49,399 nt of DNA from Gemmiger formicilis (lineage in GTDB: Bacteria > Bacillota > Clostridia > Oscillospirales > Ruminococcaceae): NCBI RefSeq assembly GCF_018784445.1, contig NZ_WQOH01000025.1, positions 1-49,399 on the forward strand. The letters run 5' to 3'. The translations under genes were made by a program, and so were the position numbers. This document shows positions 25,166-33,476 of this stretch, in pieces. Below the pieces are notes generated by a model. The model was not told the DNA's origin, did not search any database, and was given only the letters and a program-made list of their open reading frames with translations. Position 1 is the stretch's first letter. Each line of letters begins with the position of its first letter.

Positions 25166-25194
25166 AACATACACGGAAGCGGGATAAATGTCAA
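25166..25194 (-). promoter_or_regulatory. Promoter for the manA/GH38 unit
   Basis: On the minus strand, TTGACA (25194-25189), a 17-base spacer, then TATGTT (25171-25166). The expected transcript start is about 32 bases before the ATG at 25126. This supports that start over the one at 25174. Confidence 0.75.
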
Positions 25195-25230
25195 TACATT
25201 TCTGAATAAAATTAAATTAGTAATTACATC

Positions 25231-25259
25231 TTTACAAATTGCCGCCTGCATGGTATACT
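25231..25259 (+). promoter_or_regulatory. Promoter for gntR and the ROK gene
   Basis: TTTACA (25231-25236), a 17-base spacer, and TATACT (25254-25259), about 95 bases before the gntR start. It is back to back with the manA promoter. The AT-rich stretch between (25195-25230, with GTAATTAC) is where a GntR protein could sit. Confidence 0.75.
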
Positions 25260-25357
25260 TGATTCAGAAGTGGTGTGCGGTATAAATCTGCGCTGTGACA
25301 ATGTTTTTGTGCGGAGAACACCGGACACGGCACATCAGCAGGGAGGTTGGATATAGT

Positions 25358-26086
25358 ATGCCGCAGCCGCGATATCTTCAGATTGTACAGCAGTTGAGGG
25401 ATCGGATACAGAACGGGGAATACCCGCCGAACACCCGCATTCCCACAGAAAACGAGCTATCTGTTTCTATGGGGGTAAGCCGCCCCACGGTGCGTCAGGC
25501 GCTGAACCTGCTTGAACAGGAAGGACGCCTGACAAGGGTCAAGGGCAGCGGCACCTATGTGACAGAACCAAAAATACAGCACGAATCCACGCGGTTCTTG
25601 ATCGGCTATCAGGAAGAAAGCCGGGAACGGCACAACCACCTGCACACCAGCGTGCTGGCACTGCAAAAAGAAAAACCGGGCAAGCTTGCCGCCAAAGCAC
25701 TGGGTCTTGCCGAGGGGGAACGCGTGACCCGGATGGTTCGGCTGCGCTGGCTGGAAGGTATGTATAACGGTTGCCCCATTGTGTATACAACGGTGTATGT
25801 GCCGGTACGCCTTTTCCCGGAAATGGAAGAACAAAACTTTACGGATGCATCCTTTTACGAAATGCTGGACAGTCGCGGGCTGACCGTCATGCGAACCTCT
25901 CAGCGACTGGATGTGCGTATGCCCCCGGCAGAGGTCGCGGCAGAGCTTAAACTGTCGCCTTTTGAACCGACAGTCTATATTGTCTCGACCGGCTATAGCC
26001 AGAACGGTATTGCGGTGGAATACAGCGAAAGCTATTATCCGGCAAGCCGGAGCAGTTTTAATATTGAAATCAACCGGGGGAGATAA
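25358..26086 (+). CDS. GntR/HutC-family regulator with UTRA domain
   Basis: 242 residues. The N-terminal winged helix-turn-helix (about 5-72) has YLQIVQQLRDRI, the recognition motif SMGVSRPTVRQALNLLEQEG and GSGTYV. The C-terminal UTRA ligand domain (about 90-240) senses a small molecule, usually a sugar phosphate; the closing YSESYYPASRSSFNIE is typical. It probably represses the divergent manA-GH38 unit and its own gene until a mannose or GlcNAc derivative binds. GGGAGG lies 11 bases before the ATG at 25358. The ROK gene starts one base after its stop codon, so the two are one operon. Confidence 0.9.
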   Translation: MPQPRYLQIVQQLRDRIQNGEYPPNTRIPTENELSVSMGVSRPTVRQALNLLEQEGRLTRVKGSGTYVTEPKIQHESTRFLIGYQEESRERHNHLHTSVLALQKEKPGKLAAKALGLAEGERVTRMVRLRWLEGMYNGCPIVYTTVYVPVRLFPEMEEQNFTDASFYEMLDSRGLTVMRTSQRLDVRMPPAEVAAELKLSPFEPTVYIVSTGYSQNGIAVEYSESYYPASRSSFNIEINRGR

Positions 26087-26087
26087 A

Positions 26088-26963
26088 ATGCAGGAAGTGT
26101 ATCTGTGTCTGGATGTGGGCGGTACGGAAATCAAGGCTGCGCCTCTGGATAAAAGAGGAAATTTTCTGGCACCTGTCCGCCATTTCCCGGCAATGGCCGG
26201 CGCGGACAGGCAAACGTTGCTTGAAAACTTTGGTTGGATTTTTAGCAGTATCTGCCCGGAAAATGCTGTTCCCATTGAAATTGATCTTGCGTTTCCGGGA
26301 CCGTTTGACTATAAAAACGGCATCTGCCTTTTACAAGGACTGGACAAATACGATGCACTGTACGGCTGCAATCTGCGCCGAGCATTCTCCGAAATCAGCG
26401 GCTTGCCGGAGCAAAGGATTCAATTTATCAATGATGCAGCGGCCTTTGCGTTGGGGGAAATGACCTTTGGTCAGGCGACGCAAGCCGGGCGAGCTCTGTT
26501 TGTAGCAGTGGGAACCGGCTGCGGCAGTGCATTTGGGGTGAACGGATTTCTGGCTGAAGAAGGTACACCCGGTGTGCCGCCAAACGGATATTTTTATAAT
26601 GCACCGTTTCGGGACAGCTGCGTAGACGACTATATTTCCCGGCGGGGGCTGGAAAAGCTGTCCGGCGAGATGCTGGGTGTGCCGCTGGATGGTCGTGCGC
26701 TTGCTGAACGCATCGCCGCCGGGGACGAACGGGCCAAAGCCTGTTTCCGGTGCTTTGGTGAACAGCTGTGCGATGCATTGCAGCCGCAGATCGAAGCATT
26801 CTGTCCGGACACGCTCTGCATGGGGGGACAGATTATGGAAAGCGCGGCATTATTTCTGCACCCGTTGGAAAAACTTTGTACAAACAAGAAGATTACTTTA
26901 TATATTACACAGGATACTTCTCTGCGGACTATGCAGGGGCTGACAAGAGCTGCCAGCCGGTAG
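26088..26963 (+). CDS. ROK family sugar kinase-like protein
   Basis: 291 residues. The ATP-binding DVGGTEIKAAPLDKRG is at about 9-24 and the catalytic-base region INDAAAFALGE at about 116-126, with AVGTGCGSAFGV as the second phosphate loop. Unusually, it lacks the ExGH and CxCGxxGC zinc-binding motifs of standard ROK glucokinases; that stretch is replaced by PPNGYFYNAPFRDSCVDDY. Substrate specificity may thus differ, and activity is not certain. It starts one base after gntR with GGGGGAG upstream. A likely role is phosphorylation of mannose or another released hexose in the cytoplasm. It is followed by an IS relic. Confidence 0.8.
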   Translation: MQEVYLCLDVGGTEIKAAPLDKRGNFLAPVRHFPAMAGADRQTLLENFGWIFSSICPENAVPIEIDLAFPGPFDYKNGICLLQGLDKYDALYGCNLRRAFSEISGLPEQRIQFINDAAAFALGEMTFGQATQAGRALFVAVGTGCGSAFGVNGFLAEEGTPGVPPNGYFYNAPFRDSCVDDYISRRGLEKLSGEMLGVPLDGRALAERIAAGDERAKACFRCFGEQLCDALQPQIEAFCPDTLCMGGQIMESAALFLHPLEKLCTNKKITLYITQDTSLRTMQGLTRAASR

Positions 26964-26981
26964 GCATATATCAATCTGCTT

Positions 26982-27180
26982 ATATATCTGGAAAAATTTC
27001 AGTCCATGGAGCACTTCAAACAGGAACTCGTCGAATATCTGGATTACTACAACAACCGCAGAATCAGAGCAAAACGAAAGGGCTTGCCGCCTGCAATTCA
27101 CAGACAACAAGCCCTTTCGGCTACTTGAACAATTTTTACTTCAAAATATGGCCCTGACTTTTTGGGATCACCTCAAAACC
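26982..27180 (+). mobile_element. IS3-family (IS150-type) transposase 3' remnant
   Basis: A frame ending at the TGA of 27126-27128 encodes the final about 45 residues of an IS3 OrfB integrase: MEHFKQELVEYLDYYNNRRI, then KGLPPAIHRQQALSA. This includes the conserved YNxxRxxxxLxxxxP ending of the rve domain. The rest of the transposase is absent. Sequence to about 27180 (with CCTGACTTTTTGGGATCACC) looks like the usual trailing IS end. It lies between the ROK gene and lacI, splitting the locus into two regulatory units. Confidence 0.75.
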
Positions 27181-27229
27181 GCGGATGTCCTGCTATTTAT
27201 TTGGTGAAAAAACCATGTAGCTGATTGCT

Positions 27230-28300
27230 TTATAGAATAGACTCGTCAGGATTTGAAGCTTTTGGATCGGATGCCAGCACGCCGCGGTAAAGCACTTCGG
27301 AAGAAACGTAACTGACTTCGGGCGCCGCTTTCGGGTGTTCTATCACAAAAAGAATCTTGGCGGCCAAGCGAGAACCGATGGTTTTCGGCTTTACATCGAC
27401 TGTTGTAATACGGTCGGCAACGTTCAAATATTCGCTGTTGTTGTCAAAGCCCGTCAGTACGATACGTCCTTCAGGGTCTATCCCTTTTTCTTCAAGATAA
27501 CGCTGGATGAAATGAGCAATATAGTCGCTGGCACAGACGATACCGTCCGGCATGGTTGGCAAAAAGTCCAGAAAGTGACTGATTTCCTCATAATGGGTAC
27601 GAAGACCCAATGACCCGGTAAGGTAAAGACTGGGGTTTGGAATGATCCCATGCTCATGCAGCGCATCCAGAAATCCCTCGTAGCGTTCTTTGTTTGTCTG
27701 GGCATATTCTACATCGCCTATGAAACTGAGCTTTCGGCATCCATGACGGAGCAGATTGCTTGTAATCTGCCGGATAAGGTCGCGACCCTCAATAATGAGC
27801 AGATCCCCATGTAACTGGTTATAGGGGACAGAAGGAACCGTGTCCAGAAAAACCTTTGGTATAGGTAAAGAGGATAACAGCCGCAGCAAGGGCGCAGAGT
27901 ACGTGTTCAGTACAATGACACCATCTACTGTACCGTTTGTCAAAGGCTCCGGCAACACATAGCCCGCTTTGTAATTTGTGGGAAGATATGTGTACATGAG
28001 GTTGACATTATGCTCGGAAAGATCTTTGGCAATCTGATGGATAATCTGCATCCAGAAAAGAGAGGACTCCGGTCGGCACACGGCTACCGCTACGGTGCGT
28101 GTGTGGGGAGGCAGTTGAGCAGAGACGGTCGCAGTGGTATCCTGAGAGGGAGTGTGGAAATAGCCCATCTCGGTGGCTTTTTGATGGATTTGGGCACGCA
28201 TAGAATCCGAAACGCCGGGACGGTTGCTTAGCGCTTTCCATACGGTGATTCTGGAAACAGAAAGAGCATCAGCAATATCCTGCATGGTTGGTTTGCTCAT
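27230..28300 (-). CDS. LacI-family transcriptional regulator
   Basis: 356 residues. The N-terminal LacI helix-turn-helix is MQDIADALSVSRITVWKALS, followed by the hinge helix region GVSDSMRAQIHQKATEMGY. The periplasmic-binding-protein-like sensor domain covers about 65-340 (DGVIVLNTY, RKLSFIGDVEYAQTNKERYEGF, GIVCASDYIA, LTGFDNN). It likely represses the divergent transporter-glycosidase operon until a sugar binds. GGAGG lies before the ATG. Its own promoter and candidate operators with GTTAAC lie in the shared intergenic region, so autoregulation is likely. Confidence 0.92.
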   Translation of the reverse strand: MSKPTMQDIADALSVSRITVWKALSNRPGVSDSMRAQIHQKATEMGYFHTPSQDTTATVSAQLPPHTRTVAVAVCRPESSLFWMQIIHQIAKDLSEHNVNLMYTYLPTNYKAGYVLPEPLTNGTVDGVIVLNTYSAPLLRLLSSLPIPKVFLDTVPSVPYNQLHGDLLIIEGRDLIRQITSNLLRHGCRKLSFIGDVEYAQTNKERYEGFLDALHEHGIIPNPSLYLTGSLGLRTHYEEISHFLDFLPTMPDGIVCASDYIAHFIQRYLEEKGIDPEGRIVLTGFDNNSEYLNVADRITTVDVKPKTIGSRLAAKILFVIEHPKAAPEVSYVSSEVLYRGVLASDPKASNPDESIL

Positions 28301-28333
28301 GAAAGAAAGCCTCCGTTTTTTGAGTTTATAGTA

Positions 28334-28380
28334 AGTATAGCAAAATCATAAGAGAAAAGCAACACGAAAAGTTAACTTTT
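28334..28380 (-). promoter_or_regulatory. lacI promoter with adjacent palindromic operator
   Basis: On the minus strand, TTGCTT (28362-28357), a 17-base spacer, and TATACT (28339-28334). Directly upstream of the -35 lies a perfect 14-bp palindrome AAAAGTTAACTTTT (28367-28380), a candidate LacI-family operator. Confidence 0.65.
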
Positions 28381-28490
28381 GCTAATGTTTGATGTTGAAA
28401 ATGTTGGCCATCTTGCACAAAAAAACAATGCGAAAACCGTTGATATGCACGAATACAATGAAACGGTGCGCGATTTGTGCAAAATGACGA

Positions 28491-28519
28491 TTGACAGGTA
28501 CAAAAGTAAATGTTAATAT
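28491..28519 (+). promoter_or_regulatory. Promoter of the transporter-glycosidase operon
   Basis: TTGACA (28491-28496), a 17-base spacer and TAATAT (28514-28519). Transcription would begin near 28526, leaving a leader of about 100 bases before the first permease gene. It is the only strong promoter seen before the long plus-strand gene run. Confidence 0.8.
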
Positions 28520-28542
28520 TTGACTAACAAATGGCAACGAAT

Positions 28543-28594
28543 GCTAACTATGGAGTTAACGCTTAGTTAGCACGAAATGCTGGCGGCTGTTAAC
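28543..28594. promoter_or_regulatory. Operator cluster in the operon leader
   Basis: An inverted repeat GCTAACTA (28543-28550) and TAGTTAGC (28564-28571) encloses GTTAAC (28555-28560); another GTTAAC lies at 28589-28594. GTTAAC is also the core of the palindrome near the lacI promoter. Sites downstream of the transcription start suggest a roadblock or looping type of repression. Confidence 0.6.
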
Positions 28595-28626
28595 ACTTGG
28601 CTCGCCAAAAGAAAGGGGCACATTCT

Positions 28627-29598
28627 ATGAAAAAGGATAAGCCGGCAGTTTCAACTTCAACGAAGCCACGCCGCAAACGTTGGACGAGTGATGACACGGA
28701 GCTGACACTGCTGGGGCTTCCGGCAGCCATCTGGTATGCGGTCTTTTGCTACCTGCCTATGTTCGGTCTGATTATTGCGTTCAAGAATTTCAAGATCACT
28801 CCGGGAAGGGGTTTCCTTTACAGCTTATTTCACAGTGACTGGGCAGGATTTGATAACTTCAAATTCTTTCTTACCAGCAACACCTTTACCATGCTGCTGC
28901 GCAATACGCTGTTATATAACATCTTATTTATCGTATTGAACATTGTAATTCCGGTTACATTGGCTGTGCTGATTAACCAGATTTACAGCCGAATCGCTTC
29001 TAAAGCATACCAGACCATGATGTTCTTCCCGTACTTCCTTTCGTGGGTTGTTGTCAGCTACTTTGTCTACGCCTTCCTGAACCCCGACAAGGGCTTGATG
29101 AACACTGTCATACAGTTTTTCGGCGGCGATAAAATCATGTGGTATTCTCAGCCAAAATGGTGGCCGCTGATTTTGACTTTCATGCAGGTCTGGAAATCCA
29201 TGGGCTATAATATGGTTGTCTACCTTGCAAGTATTACCGGCATTGACAGTACGCTGTACGAGGCGGCAACGCTGGACGGCGCGACCAAGTGGCAGCAGAC
29301 CAAATATATTACACTGCCGGCACTGAAACCCATCATCGTTATGATGTTCATTCTGAATGTCGGCCACATCTTCTATTCCGATTTCGGCTTGTTCTATCAG
29401 GTTACGCAGGGTGTTCCCAACTCACTGTACAACGTTGCCAGCACATTTGACACCTATGTCTACCAGGCTTTGCAGAGCAATGTGACAATCGGCAGAACTG
29501 CTGCCGCAGGTTTGTTCCAGGCTGCATGCTGCTGCGCGACCGTTCTGGTTGCCAACTTCATCGTTTCCAAGATTGATGAAGAAAGCGCGATTATTTGA
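28627..29598 (+). CDS. Sugar ABC transporter permease (LplB-type)
   Basis: 323 residues, six membrane helices. After a basic N-terminus the LplB/YtcP-type opening is LLGLPAAIWYAVFCYLPMFG. The EAA loop that contacts the ATPase reads EAATLDGATKWQQTKYITLP (about residues 215-234). It forms one half of the importer channel together with the next gene. The ATG at 28627 has AAAGGGG about 9 bases upstream; an earlier in-frame TTG at 28597 is less likely. It heads the long operon behind the LacI-controlled promoter. The following permease starts 18 bases after its stop. The substrate is presumably an oligosaccharide from mannose-containing glycans, an inference from neighbours. Confidence 0.92.
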   Translation: MKKDKPAVSTSTKPRRKRWTSDDTELTLLGLPAAIWYAVFCYLPMFGLIIAFKNFKITPGRGFLYSLFHSDWAGFDNFKFFLTSNTFTMLLRNTLLYNILFIVLNIVIPVTLAVLINQIYSRIASKAYQTMMFFPYFLSWVVVSYFVYAFLNPDKGLMNTVIQFFGGDKIMWYSQPKWWPLILTFMQVWKSMGYNMVVYLASITGIDSTLYEAATLDGATKWQQTKYITLPALKPIIVMMFILNVGHIFYSDFGLFYQVTQGVPNSLYNVASTFDTYVYQALQSNVTIGRTAAAGLFQAACCCATVLVANFIVSKIDEESAII

Positions 29599-29616
29599 TG
29601 AAGGGAGAACACACAA

Positions 29617-30582
29617 ATGACTCTGGCAGAAAAGCATAAGATAAAGGCCGAAGAAAAAAAGCTGGAAAAAGAGGAAGCTCGTGCGGCGTTCCGCTTAAAC
29701 CAGATTAAGCCGACAACGAATGCCTGCTTTAACATTCTGTTTGTACTGCTTTCCTTCGTCTGTCTGTTTCCGGTGTTCTACGTCTTTATGATTTCCGTTT
29801 CCTCCACGGATTCTATCACAAAGTACGGGTACAGGCTTTTCCCGGATACATATTCCACGGCGGCGTACACGTTCCTTTGGAATGAACGCGGAACGATTTT
29901 TAATTCACTCATAATTTCCGTGGTGGTCACGGTTATGGGTACGGTGCTGGGTGTGCTGCTGACCACAATGATTGGCTATGTGCTTTCCCGCCCGAACTAT
30001 AAACTCAAAGGCTTCTTCACTTGGATGGTGTTCATCCCGATGATTTTCAATGGCGGCATGGTTGCAAACTATGTGGTTGTTGCCAATATGCTGCGTTTGA
30101 ACAACACCATCTGGTGTCTGATTCTGCCGCTGGCGATGAGCAGCTTCAATGTTATTATCTGCAAGACCTTCTTCCGAACAACGGTACCGGATTCCATCAT
30201 TGAGTCGGCAAAGATTGACGGCGCATCCCAGATGAAAATTTTCTGGCGTATCGTGGTGCCCATCTCCAAGCCTGTTTTTGCCACAATTGCGCTGTTTTTG
30301 ACCTTCGGCTACTGGAATGACTGGTTCCAGTCCGCCCTGTATATTTCGGATTCCAAGCTGGTATCCTTGCAGGCACTGCTGAACAACATGATGAAGAACC
30401 TGGAGTACATCGCCAATAACCCCAGCGCAGGTCTGAGTCTGCAGCAGTACCGTAACTCGATGCCGTCCGAATCCGTTCGTATGGCAATCGCAATCATTAT
30501 CGTCATTCCCATTGCGTGCGCGTATCCGTTCTTCCAGAAGTACTTTATTTCCGGTCTGACGGTTGGTGCGGTTAAGGGCTAA
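29617..30582 (+). CDS. Carbohydrate ABC transporter permease (LplC/YtcP-type)
   Basis: 321 residues; a charged coiled-coil-like N-terminal tail of about 30 residues is followed by six membrane helices. The EAA loop is ESAKIDGASQMKIFWRIVVP (about 192-211). The C-terminal YPFFQKYFISGLTVGAVKG is the classical ending of this permease family. It pairs with the upstream permease. The ATG follows GAAGGGAGAA. A 146-base gap with a hairpin separates it from the binding-protein gene. Confidence 0.93.
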   Translation: MTLAEKHKIKAEEKKLEKEEARAAFRLNQIKPTTNACFNILFVLLSFVCLFPVFYVFMISVSSTDSITKYGYRLFPDTYSTAAYTFLWNERGTIFNSLIISVVVTVMGTVLGVLLTTMIGYVLSRPNYKLKGFFTWMVFIPMIFNGGMVANYVVVANMLRLNNTIWCLILPLAMSSFNVIICKTFFRTTVPDSIIESAKIDGASQMKIFWRIVVPISKPVFATIALFLTFGYWNDWFQSALYISDSKLVSLQALLNNMMKNLEYIANNPSAGLSLQQYRNSMPSESVRMAIAIIIVIPIACAYPFFQKYFISGLTVGAVKG

Positions 30583-30671
30583 GAGAAAGACTCTGAAAAA
30601 GAAAAACACTGTATAAGAACATCGATGCTAACAAATAAACCCATTCAATTTTCCCACCACATTTGGTTCTG

Positions 30672-30688
30672 TTCCCCTATAAGGGGAA
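30672..30688 (+). promoter_or_regulatory. Intercistronic hairpin before the binding-protein gene
   Basis: TTCCCCT and AGGGGAA pair exactly around the loop ATA. It lies in the gap between permease and binding-protein genes and has no T run, so it may stabilise the binding-protein mRNA, whose product is needed in excess, and not terminate transcription. Confidence 0.45.
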
Positions 30689-30728
30689 TGAAGATACACA
30701 ACTTTACACAAGCAAAGGAGAAAAACAG

Positions 30729-32234
30729 ATGAAAAAGTTCAACAAAGTGCTTGCGCTGGGCATGGCCGGTTCCATGGCCCTCAGCATGGCAGCCTGCGGC
30801 GGCAGTTCCTCTTCTGCCTCCACCGGCACCGATGGCAGCAGCACCTCTACGGCTGCTCCTACGGCTGCTCCCTCCAAGGACGTCGTCACCCTGAAATGGG
30901 TGGCCGTTGGTTCTGGCATGCCTTCTAACTACGATGCATGGCTGGCACAGATTAACCCGTATCTGGAAGATAAGATCGGCGTCAACATCGACATGGAGGT
31001 TATCTCCTGGGGCGACTGGGACACCCGCCGCAATGTTATTGTGAACACCAGCGGTGAATACGACATCCTGTTCACCAACGTCAACACCTATAACAACGAC
31101 GTCAATACCGGTGCTTTCCTGGATATCACCGATATGCTCAAGGAAGCGGCTCCTGAACTGTACGCTTCCGTTCCGGAAGATTATTGGAAAGCCTGCGAAG
31201 TGGGCGGACGTGTTTATGGTGTGCCTACCTACAAGGATTCTTCTCAGAGCGAGTACGTTGTCTGGGATAAGGCAAAGATCGAGGCTGCCGGCTATGACTA
31301 TACCAAGGAGCTGGGCATCACCGACCTGGATGAACTGACTGCGCCCCTGAAGGCTATCAAGGACACTGACGGCGAGGCTTCCTTCCCTCTGAACAAAAAC
31401 GGCGGCGGCTACCAGTCCTATATGTATGACCAGCTTGGCGCCGGTCTGTATCCCCTGGGTGTGCGCTATGATGACAGCGAGGGTAAGGTTGTTGCTACTG
31501 TTGAGCAGGATGACGTCAAGCAGATTCTGAAAACCTTCCATGAGTGGTACAACGAAGGTATCATCAACTCTGACGCTGCAACCCGTCCCGAAGATGCAAA
31601 CTACAAGGCTTGCTCCATTGCACAGGGCTGGTCCGGTGCGGCAATCACTTCCTGGGGTCCGCAGCTCGGCGTTGAGTGCGTTGCCCAGAAGTGGGGTCCG
31701 ACCATCGTTTCCAATGAAACTGTCCGCGGCTCTCTGAACTGCATCTCCGCTAACTGCGCCAACCCCGAAAAAGCACTGCAATTCCTGCAGCTGGTAAACA
31801 CCGACACCTACGTCCGTGACCTGTTCTACTACGGCGTTCAGGGCGACAACTGGGATTACACCGATGACAGCAAAACCTTCGTCCATAAGAACAACGCGGA
31901 TTGGTCTATGGCAGGTTACACCCAGGGCAGCTTCTTCGCTATCACCCCGACCGACGATTTCGATTTCAACCAGTTCGACGAAGTTAAAGAGCTGAACGAA
32001 AAGGCTGAGCCTTCTGTCCTGCTTGGTTTCACTCTCGACACCACCCCCATCGCTGATGAACTGGCAAACTGCATCCAGATTGCAGAGCGTTACAAGGGCG
32101 AGCTGCTGACCGGTACGGCTGATCCCGAAGTTATGGTTCCCCAGATGATGCAAGAACTGCGCGCTGCCGGCTTTGACAAGATCGTTGCTGAGGCACAGAG
32201 CCAGGTTGACGCTTTCATGGCTACCAATAAGTAA
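30729..32234 (+). CDS. ABC transporter sugar-binding lipoprotein
   Basis: 501 residues. The N-terminal lipoprotein signal has a lipobox ending MAAC, with Cys 23 as the lipidated residue, followed by a Ser/Thr/Ala-rich tether (about 24-52). The solute-binding domain (about 55-500) is of the large extracellular type found with LplB/LplC permeases. It sits on the outside of the membrane and delivers oligosaccharide to the permeases. AAAGGAG precedes the ATG at good spacing. No ATPase gene is present in the locus, so a shared MsmK-like ATPase from elsewhere must power it. A strong terminator follows, so the gene is likely the most abundant product of the operon. Confidence 0.93.
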   Translation: MKKFNKVLALGMAGSMALSMAACGGSSSSASTGTDGSSTSTAAPTAAPSKDVVTLKWVAVGSGMPSNYDAWLAQINPYLEDKIGVNIDMEVISWGDWDTRRNVIVNTSGEYDILFTNVNTYNNDVNTGAFLDITDMLKEAAPELYASVPEDYWKACEVGGRVYGVPTYKDSSQSEYVVWDKAKIEAAGYDYTKELGITDLDELTAPLKAIKDTDGEASFPLNKNGGGYQSYMYDQLGAGLYPLGVRYDDSEGKVVATVEQDDVKQILKTFHEWYNEGIINSDAATRPEDANYKACSIAQGWSGAAITSWGPQLGVECVAQKWGPTIVSNETVRGSLNCISANCANPEKALQFLQLVNTDTYVRDLFYYGVQGDNWDYTDDSKTFVHKNNADWSMAGYTQGSFFAITPTDDFDFNQFDEVKELNEKAEPSVLLGFTLDTTPIADELANCIQIAERYKGELLTGTADPEVMVPQMMQELRAAGFDKIVAEAQSQVDAFMATNK

Positions 32235-32276
32235 TCTTTAAAAATCCAAATACTATCCCTGCAGGCAGGGAAACCT

Positions 32277-32316
32277 TCGGGAGCGGGACGCTGAGTTCCC
32301 GCTCCCGATTTATTTT
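32277..32316 (+). terminator. Terminator/attenuator after the binding-protein gene
   Basis: A 12-bp perfect stem (32277-32288 with 32297-32308) around 8 bases, then TTTATTTT. Preceded by a small hairpin CCCTGC/GCAGGG. Since the same-strand genes go on 23 bases later without an evident promoter, it probably acts as a partial terminator that lowers expression of the enzymes relative to the transporter. Confidence 0.8.
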
Positions 32317-32338
32317 AAGTACACAAGGAGAATCAAGT

Positions 32339-33328
32339 ATGGCTAAAATCATCGGCAGCGCACTGCCCAATATTCCGTGGCAGGAACCGCCTGCAAACAC
32401 CCGCACCCCTTTCTGGCGCTATGATGCAAACCCCATCATCGGTCGTGACGGCAACGCACGCTCCAACAGCGTATTCAACAGCGCTGTTGTGCCGTTCGAG
32501 GATGGCTTTGCCGGAGTGTTCCGCTGTGACAGCCTGTCCATCAGCATGGACATTTTCGCGGGCTTCAGCAAGGACGGTCTGCACTGGGATATTGAGGATA
32601 CCCCGATTCATCTGGTAGGGGATGACCCGGAAGTCACAACCCGTGAATGCCGCTATGACCCCCGTGTATGCTATATGGACGGCAAATACTATGTGACCTG
32701 GTGCAACGGCTACCACGGACCCACCATCGGCATTGCATGGACGGATGACTTCAAGACATTCCACCAGTTGGAAAATGCCTTCCTGCCGTACAACCGTAAC
32801 GGTGTCCTTTTCCCGCGCAAGATTCAGGGGCGCTACATGATGATGAGCCGCCCGAGCGATACCGGGCATACCCCCTTCGGCGATATTTTTGTCAGCCAGA
32901 GCGAAGATATGATTTACTGGGGACGCCACCGCTTTATGATGGGTGCTGTAAAAGGCGATGAATCTGCATGGCAGAGCATGAAAATTGGCCCCGGCCCCAT
33001 CCCCATTGAAACCGATGAGGGCTGGCTGCTGATTTACCATGGTGTTATCAACACCTGCAACGGCTATGTATACCGCATTGGTGCTGCTCTGCTGGATATT
33101 GACGAGCCGTGGAAGGTAAAATACCGCGGCAAGGATTACCTGCTGGCTCCTCATGAGCTGTATGAGTGTGTAGGCGACGTGCCGAACGTGACCTTCCCCT
33201 GCGCCACCTTGACGGATGCCGCGACCGGTCGTATTGCGATGTACTACGGCTGTGCCGATACCGTGACCGGTCTGGCGTTCACCACGGTGGATCGTGTATT
33301 GGACTATATCAAGAAGAACTCTTTCTGA
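32339..33328 (+). CDS. GH130 beta-mannoside phosphorylase
   Basis: 329 residues, a five-bladed beta-propeller family that cleaves beta-1,4-mannosides with phosphate to give mannose-1-phosphate. Typical blocks: NPIIGRDGNARSNSVFNSAV, RYDPRVCYMDGKYYVTW, YNRNGVLFPRKIQGRYMMMSRP (the proton-donor Asp equivalent lies in the DPRV region), and GPGPIPIETDEGWLLIYHGV. Length and these blocks suit the GH130_1/GH130_2 phosphorylases. With GH38 and GH20 beside it, a Man-beta-1,4-GlcNAc phosphorylase of N-glycan core breakdown is likely, but a mannobiose phosphorylase cannot be excluded by eye. AAGGAG lies 8 bases before the ATG. The phosphohexomutase at 43377 would take its product onward. Confidence 0.9.
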   Translation: MAKIIGSALPNIPWQEPPANTRTPFWRYDANPIIGRDGNARSNSVFNSAVVPFEDGFAGVFRCDSLSISMDIFAGFSKDGLHWDIEDTPIHLVGDDPEVTTRECRYDPRVCYMDGKYYVTWCNGYHGPTIGIAWTDDFKTFHQLENAFLPYNRNGVLFPRKIQGRYMMMSRPSDTGHTPFGDIFVSQSEDMIYWGRHRFMMGAVKGDESAWQSMKIGPGPIPIETDEGWLLIYHGVINTCNGYVYRIGAALLDIDEPWKVKYRGKDYLLAPHELYECVGDVPNVTFPCATLTDAATGRIAMYYGCADTVTGLAFTTVDRVLDYIKKNSF

Positions 33329-33476
33329 TGTTAAAGGGGCAAAGAGATGCCACAGGATAACATTTTGCTGATACCACGATTTCGGTGTAGATACGTTCCA
33401 CTAACGCAAACAAAAATGCAAAAAACAGCCAGCTTTGAATTGCTGGAAGCCTCGTTATGAGGGAAAGGAAAGACCT

